DNA of 64,000 nt from an uncultured Eubacterium sp. Lineage in GTDB: Bacteria > Bacillota > Clostridia > Lachnospirales > Lachnospiraceae. The notes beneath the pieces are model-generated. The model made no database searches, was not told the origin of the DNA, and was given only the letters and a program-made list of their open reading frames with translations. Each line of letters opens with the position of its first letter. The first letter of the stretch is position 1. Location of the stretch: NCBI GenBank assembly GCA_947088865.1, contig CAMUHY010000012.1, forward strand, positions 1 to 64,000, read 5' to 3'. The translations under genes and the position numbers were made by a program. Shown here piece after piece: positions 61,601-64,000 of the stretch.

Positions 61601-63680
61601 TAGCAACAGCTTGGGCATCAAAAGTATCATCTCTATCTGTCACTGTAATTGTAAGTATTCTTGCATTCTTATAATATCCGTCAAGAGCATCTGGATTATT
61701 AATCCCATCCTCCATATCTAATGCAATGCTTGGTGCCGTTGAATTAATTTTCAAGTTTTTTTCAACTTCTGTGCGATTTCCTGCTCGGTCAATTACTCGT
61801 AATGTTACTTTTACATCTTGACTATTATATAAAGCAGCATCAATAATAATATCTTCTGAACTAGAATATACAGATTTAATTTCTTCTCCATCTGTATAAC
61901 TATAAAGTTCCTTTACATTCTCTTCTTTATTATTGTAAGTAACCCAATACTCAATACATTTAATACCAGAATAGTCCCCTGTATCTTCAACCTCAACTTC
62001 AAAAATAACATTATCATTATAATAACCATTCTTATTTGGAGCTGTCATAGGTATTAAAGATACATCTGCTTTCTCTTCATCAACAACAACTTTCTTAGCT
62101 GCTGTTTCTACTGTATGCCATTGCGCATAATATTCATTATCTTCCTGATAATAAAGTTCAATTTTTGTAATTGTTGTTGTATCATTTACAGATATACTTT
62201 CTGTTGTTTCATCGCCGGCAATCAGCTTATCTTTGTCATATATTCTTATTCCAGACTTCTTCGTAGAAAAATCAATCGATGACCCTAATTTAATAACATA
62301 AAGTGTTTTATCATCATTTATTCTAAGAGCTGATTTATCATCAATAATTACGTCAGACTCAAAAGCATTTACAATTTTTTTAAATGTTATATCGATTCGT
62401 TGATTTTCTGAAATATTTTCAATGATAAAATAAATTTCTTTTTCATCTTTTATTATATTAGGAATTATTGTTTCATTTACTTTAACTCTATCAACCATAT
62501 ATCCGTCATCAGGAATAAGAGATACCTTAGTACTTTCGCCATAAGGAACAAGTTTTTTTTCAATTTCAACCGCTCCATTTACCAGTTCATTTGTACTTAT
62601 TGTATATGAATTAAGTGCAAACATAATTTCAATATCATATTTACCTTCAATCTTAAGTTCCTTATCATATCCAGAATCATTGGCGCCAGTAACGGTTGGG
62701 TCTTTTTCACCATTTATTATTACTTGTTCTACATGATAATGTTCACTCGGCTTTGCTTTAATTTCAATTTTTTCTCCTGACTTAATAGTTACACAGCCGC
62801 TTTCATCAACAGCAGGAGTAATATCAACAGTGCCATTCTCATTACTCTTTATAGTTACAATATATACTTTTATAAATTCGATAGAAACAGTAATATCCTC
62901 TGTTATTGTTTCATTGACAGTAAACTTAACAGTATCTTTGGCTCCTTTATATTCTTTATCTCCCACAACAACAGAAGAAATTAAATAGCCTTCACCTGCT
63001 TCTACCAAAATTTCAACACTGCTGCCTTTTTCAACTGTTAAAACATCACCCAAACTTCCATTAAGAGTTACTTTACCACCTTCATTTTTATTTACTTCAA
63101 TTGCAGCAGTTGGCACAGGATAAATCTGTTCTTCACCTTTTTTCAAAACTATTTTATCACTTGGAACAACAGAAAATTCAATTGTCTGCTCAAATATGCT
63201 GTCGTTATCCCAATCAAATTGATAAATCGTAGTAAGGTTTCGCCCCTGTTGTGCAAATTTATCAAGATTTTCTGCCGAGATAGGAAACCACAAACCTATA
63301 TAATTATCACCATCTCTATAATCTTTAAAATTCTTTTCATCGGTCCATACAGCGCCATTGTAACTTTTATACTTCGCATTGTCGAGCATTTCTAAAGTTG
63401 CACTTTCTGGAGCATTAGCACAGATACCAACCCACCAGCCTTCACTTCTGTCAGCGGCAGCCTCCACCCATTCTAATGTTGTTTCTTCAATAAGCACAGA
63501 TATATTTTCTGTTCCATTACCAGTAATAGTACCTCCTGTATATGTATAAACCGTTCCATAACTACTGTTTTCCTTTTCTTTTGCCATCATCATATCAACT
63601 GGAATCAAAGCAGTAATTATTATTAATGACAAAATAAAACTCAACATACGATTTATTTTTTTTATCTTAATTGGATTCAT
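55665..63680 (-). CDS. Giant repetitive surface protein with Ig-like super-repeats and C-terminal membrane anchor
   Basis: A 2671-residue exported protein. The signal peptide (about residues 1-35) is followed by an unknown domain, then three InlB-B-like repeats (about 200-440: KVTLNGSLGDVLTVEKGSSV, VDITPAVDESG, AVEIEKKLVPYGESTKVSLI). Many Ig-like units come next, each closing in DKAGN or DRSGN. Three super-repeats of about 350 residues begin near residues 772, 1131 and 1492 (SYTPD, IPAQFRG, ANFF, YTDRSGN). The C-terminus is a membrane helix and a KKKRNESKQ tail, with no LPXTG. ATG 63680 has AGAGG 10 nt upstream and overlaps the preceding gene by 14 nt. Likely an adhesin or wall stalk; ligand unknown. 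Confidence 0.85.
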   Translation of the reverse strand: MNPIKIKKINRMLSFILSLIIITALIPVDMMMAKEKENSSYGTVYTYTGGTITGNGTENISVLIEETTLEWVEAAADRSEGWWVGICANAPESATLEMLDNAKYKSYNGAVWTDEKNFKDYRDGDNYIGLWFPISAENLDKFAQQGRNLTTIYQFDWDNDSIFEQTIEFSVVPSDKIVLKKGEEQIYPVPTAAIEVNKNEGGKVTLNGSLGDVLTVEKGSSVEILVEAGEGYLISSVVVGDKEYKGAKDTVKFTVNETITEDITVSIEFIKVYIVTIKSNENGTVDITPAVDESGCVTIKSGEKIEIKAKPSEHYHVEQVIINGEKDPTVTGANDSGYDKELKIEGKYDIEIMFALNSYTISTNELVNGAVEIEKKLVPYGESTKVSLIPDDGYMVDRVKVNETIIPNIIKDEKEIYFIIENISENQRIDITFKKIVNAFESDVIIDDKSALRINDDKTLYVIKLGSSIDFSTKKSGIRIYDKDKLIAGDETTESISVNDTTTITKIELYYQEDNEYYAQWHTVETAAKKVVVDEEKADVSLIPMTAPNKNGYYNDNVIFEVEVEDTGDYSGIKCIEYWVTYNNKEENVKELYSYTDGEEIKSVYSSSEDIIIDAALYNSQDVKVTLRVIDRAGNRTEVEKNLKINSTAPSIALDMEDGINNPDALDGYYKNARILTITVTDRDDTFDAQAVANGMNIKANGSKIDVKESDIKWDNSQENIHIGTYKFQTDAQYNWSISYTNKAGKTNEGVTIPDDKHIYNFTIDSEMPKKLDISYTPDSFWSGVLENISFGFYKANLKVTIKADDDTSGIEEFVYSYTVQENVSTTNKGKSNISVKRGDKKFEQNGNAASTTFKIPAQFRGNVSFYAVDKAGNKIECMDEKVVVVDDIAPNITVEYDTDGQMYGSYCNASRKATIYIKEANFFGTQEWNAADLYDFISETNEYLVITVEKTLNDGTHSKEKIKPTFKKCDDKDDKEDTYFAEVEFSEDADYKFNIQYTDRSGNSFDFVDEFTIDTIKPIIKVVYSNENVLNGNYFNKERTAVITIEERNFNADFVEATITANGKIMPDAIKWEHDGNNHTATITFNEDAHYTFDIQCVDLAKHENDSVDYGKSIAPTKFIVDKQGPEELYISYTPDFLKTLIENITFGFYQAPVTVKIEANDITSGIDYFQYSYIVSEGASEINAGAEDIIISNNNVQYDGSKAYAEFPIPAQFRGNVSFSAVDKAGNSAFCSDSKVVVIDDTSPSISVSYDNNNVKNGSYYNADRKATIYIEEANFFGTQEWNAADFYDFIPGTNERYLVITVEKTLNNNEEPIKKEIQPTFTKCDDKEDTYFAEVEFSEDADYKFTIQYTDRSGNPSCFVDEFIIDKKRPQISITQANGAYFQTDREAIITIVEHNFRASDIDFNISAKDVTGDKKVDLSAKEYENYLKNQANWTPDKENKDTWISKLNFDIEGNYELEMTYSDLAGNPQEKIITDTFCIDKKEPQNLKITYEPSFIGTILENLTFGFYTEPLKVVIEATDEYAGIDYFTYSYTVQTNSSKTNVGKTNVIIDSSDSSFDIKGNKTSAFFEIPAQFRGFVSFKATDKSGNFNSIKDDKVVVVDNVAPDIHVVYDNNAAKYDKYYAADRTATITITEANFFEEDLKDEHLVITVGKMLDDGTYTEDKVKPTFKKNGDEYTANIHFTENADYSFDIKYTDRSGNVYDSYKKDEFTIDKTKPIINVAYDNNICNNGDQFKADREATIVITEHNFKASDIVANVTANGLNVERYKEYLTNDNNWIHSGNVHTTKIQYTDEAHYTFEIDYIDMAGNKNSTVNYGESIAPTKFTLDKTAPTDLKININDKSVLGIPNNIAFDTFYAQSVNIKLSAACDISGLESLQYQKVSAVSEYKINGTWLDYNENTGIVVTPNEKFIIYFKAQDRAGNVSIVNSTGIVVDNKAPAGEINAPNIDILPEVPNENGFYNGNVIVDLKVVDPKYIKDVENENGFYSGINNIFYRIYTTDTDIQETGVLFSVNDMTDGAVYDLDGLANTWNGKIIIDSSKFNSNNVFVEITATDNAGNTRTTLTKNGEIKIDITEPTIDIMYDNNDADSDTFFKADRTAIIVITERNFSPDDVKINIANTDGEIPNISDWEKAEGTNNLDNTTWTSTITYNTDGDYEFSIEYTDLADNSCISENYEDGTVAAKEFTIDKTIPVIDVSYDNNVAENGNYYKEIRTATIVITEHNFDEERVNITMTAENDGEIIDIPVLSNWTSDGDNHTATITYGNDGFYSFDIDMRDKAGNESVDFEMQNFYIDTTAPSLNISGIENFSANSGDIIPIISYSDTNYDDGQVQITLYGANRKNVELNGFYTDQHNGKIFTFNNFAREKSVDDIYTLIAALTDKAGNSTTETIIFSVNRFGSTYLLSDDTEKLNGSYVKNLEDIVITEINANELKNIKITLFKNNETIILKEGIDYKIDVVGSNEQWYQYTYVVLAKNFTDDGVYRVALHSEDKAGNIAENILDTKNMEIGFGVDSIFPVINIKNLESKTTYALDNMTVKMTVKDNLKLAKVIAELDNKNYKEWSGDELEEIINDGGDFVFDISGDSTDAHRLVVYAVDAAGNGERISESELPANAQVIEEFYVTTNLWVRYYTNKPLFFGSIAGVIFLAGFIVFIIVYKKKRNESKQ
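58160..61360 (-). repeat. Three tandem super-repeats inside the giant surface protein gene
   Basis: Units begin near 61360, 60285 and 59205 and each spans about 1050-1080 nt. They share the start (S/T)Y(T/E)P, FGFY, the near-identical IPAQFRG(N/F)VSF, a KVVV(V/I)D(D/N) junction, the ATI.I.EANFF motif and YTDRSGN. A degenerate fourth unit starts near 58150. Units 1 and 2 are most alike; unit 3 lacks the TQEWNAAD insert. Confidence 0.85.
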
Positions 63681-64000
63681 AATTTTCATTCCTCTCTTCT
63701 TGGTAATTGATATATTTATAATTTATCCCATTCAACATACAATGCATTCCAAATGAATATAACAAACTCGAACTAAAAATAAATAATACAAATATATTTT
63801 TTATCATTATTTTGTCAATAACAATTCCAGCAATTGAAACTAACAATAGGATATCCGCAATCATTGCTTTTTTATTTTGAAAAAAATGAAACAAACCACA
63901 TTGCTTTAATTTTATATTTTGTCCGTTAAAGTGAACATGCACTCTGCGACAATAATTAATTTTTACCGCCATAAATATTGTTCCAATGATACCTATCCAA
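63667..64000 (-). CDS. Small membrane protein, N-terminus beyond the window
   Basis: The frame stays open to the window edge (WIGIIGTIF before MAVKINYCRRV), and no ribosome-binding site precedes the internal ATG at 63972, so the gene is probably partial. Two further hydrophobic helices follow (MIADILLLVSIAGIVI and IFVLFIFSSSLLYSF), then GMHCMLNGINYKYINYQ. The stop overlaps the giant surface protein gene by 14 nt, indicating a shared transcript and perhaps a role in its export or anchoring. Family not recognised. Confidence 0.6.
   Translation of the reverse strand, partial: WIGIIGTIFMAVKINYCRRVHVHFNGQNIKLKQCGLFHFFQNKKAMIADILLLVSIAGIVIDKIMIKNIFVLFIFSSSLLYSFGMHCMLNGINYKYINYQEERNENYESN

Overview
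The window is AT-rich DNA with tight Shine-Dalgarno-led gene strings, and it looks like a chromosomal segment of a pectin-degrading Clostridia/Lachnospiraceae bacterium. The basis is low-GC Gram-positive gene style, two pectate lyases carrying type I dockerins, and Lachnospiraceae-type secreted repeat proteins. The species cannot be named from sequence alone. No rRNA, tRNA, CRISPR array or intact insertion sequence was seen.

Layout. Positions 1-7.1 kb form an accessory stretch on the minus strand. It holds a MerR-like stub, an orphan ABC ATPase behind a 52-bp palindrome, five small immunity-like or unknown genes, a lipoprotein with a secreted companion, and a decayed sensor histidine kinase. 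Positions 7.2-17.8 kb are a secreted pectinolysis region. It has two PL1 pectate lyases with dockerins, a dockerin protein and a membrane protein sharing one C-terminal tag, an overlooked 37-residue peptide, and two large paralogous secreted proteins. Those two paralogs are driven by matching promoters, one of which has a run of nine G in its -35/-10 spacer. A plus-strand regulator (HTH, GHKL ATPase, STAS-like domain) follows at 18.3 kb.

Positions 19.4-46.5 kb are one long minus-strand surface-polysaccharide cluster. A sigma-A promoter and a leader with three hairpins lie upstream of a run of glycosyltransferases, Wzm/Wzt export, nucleotide-sugar enzymes (UDP-glucose to UDP-GlcA to UDP-xylose; GDP-mannose), GtrA proteins, and a decoration module (MBOAT, SGNH-like, phosphoglycerol transferase-like). 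The last genes are a CDP-alcohol phosphatidyltransferase, a sugar-kinase/nucleotidyltransferase fusion, a GtrA and a CmpB-family membrane protein. The cluster ends at a strong two-way terminator. The gene set predicts an exported, acylated and possibly phosphoglycerol-modified glycan containing xylose or uronate and mannose-derived sugars.

Positions 47-53.5 kb are a second accessory island of small immunity-like genes (one DUF2262), an XRE-TPR regulator and dispersed hairpin repeats. Positions 53.7-55 kb hold an ECF sigma/anti-sigma pair with a likely self-regulated promoter. A macrodomain protein follows, then a giant 2671-residue surface protein built of three ~350-residue super-repeats with a C-terminal membrane anchor, and finally a membrane gene cut by the window edge.

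The most unusual signals are the homopolymer inside a promoter of the pectinolysis locus, the duplicated GPGWSDWI C-terminal tag next to a small peptide gene, and the kinase-pyrophosphorylase fusion in the glycan cluster.
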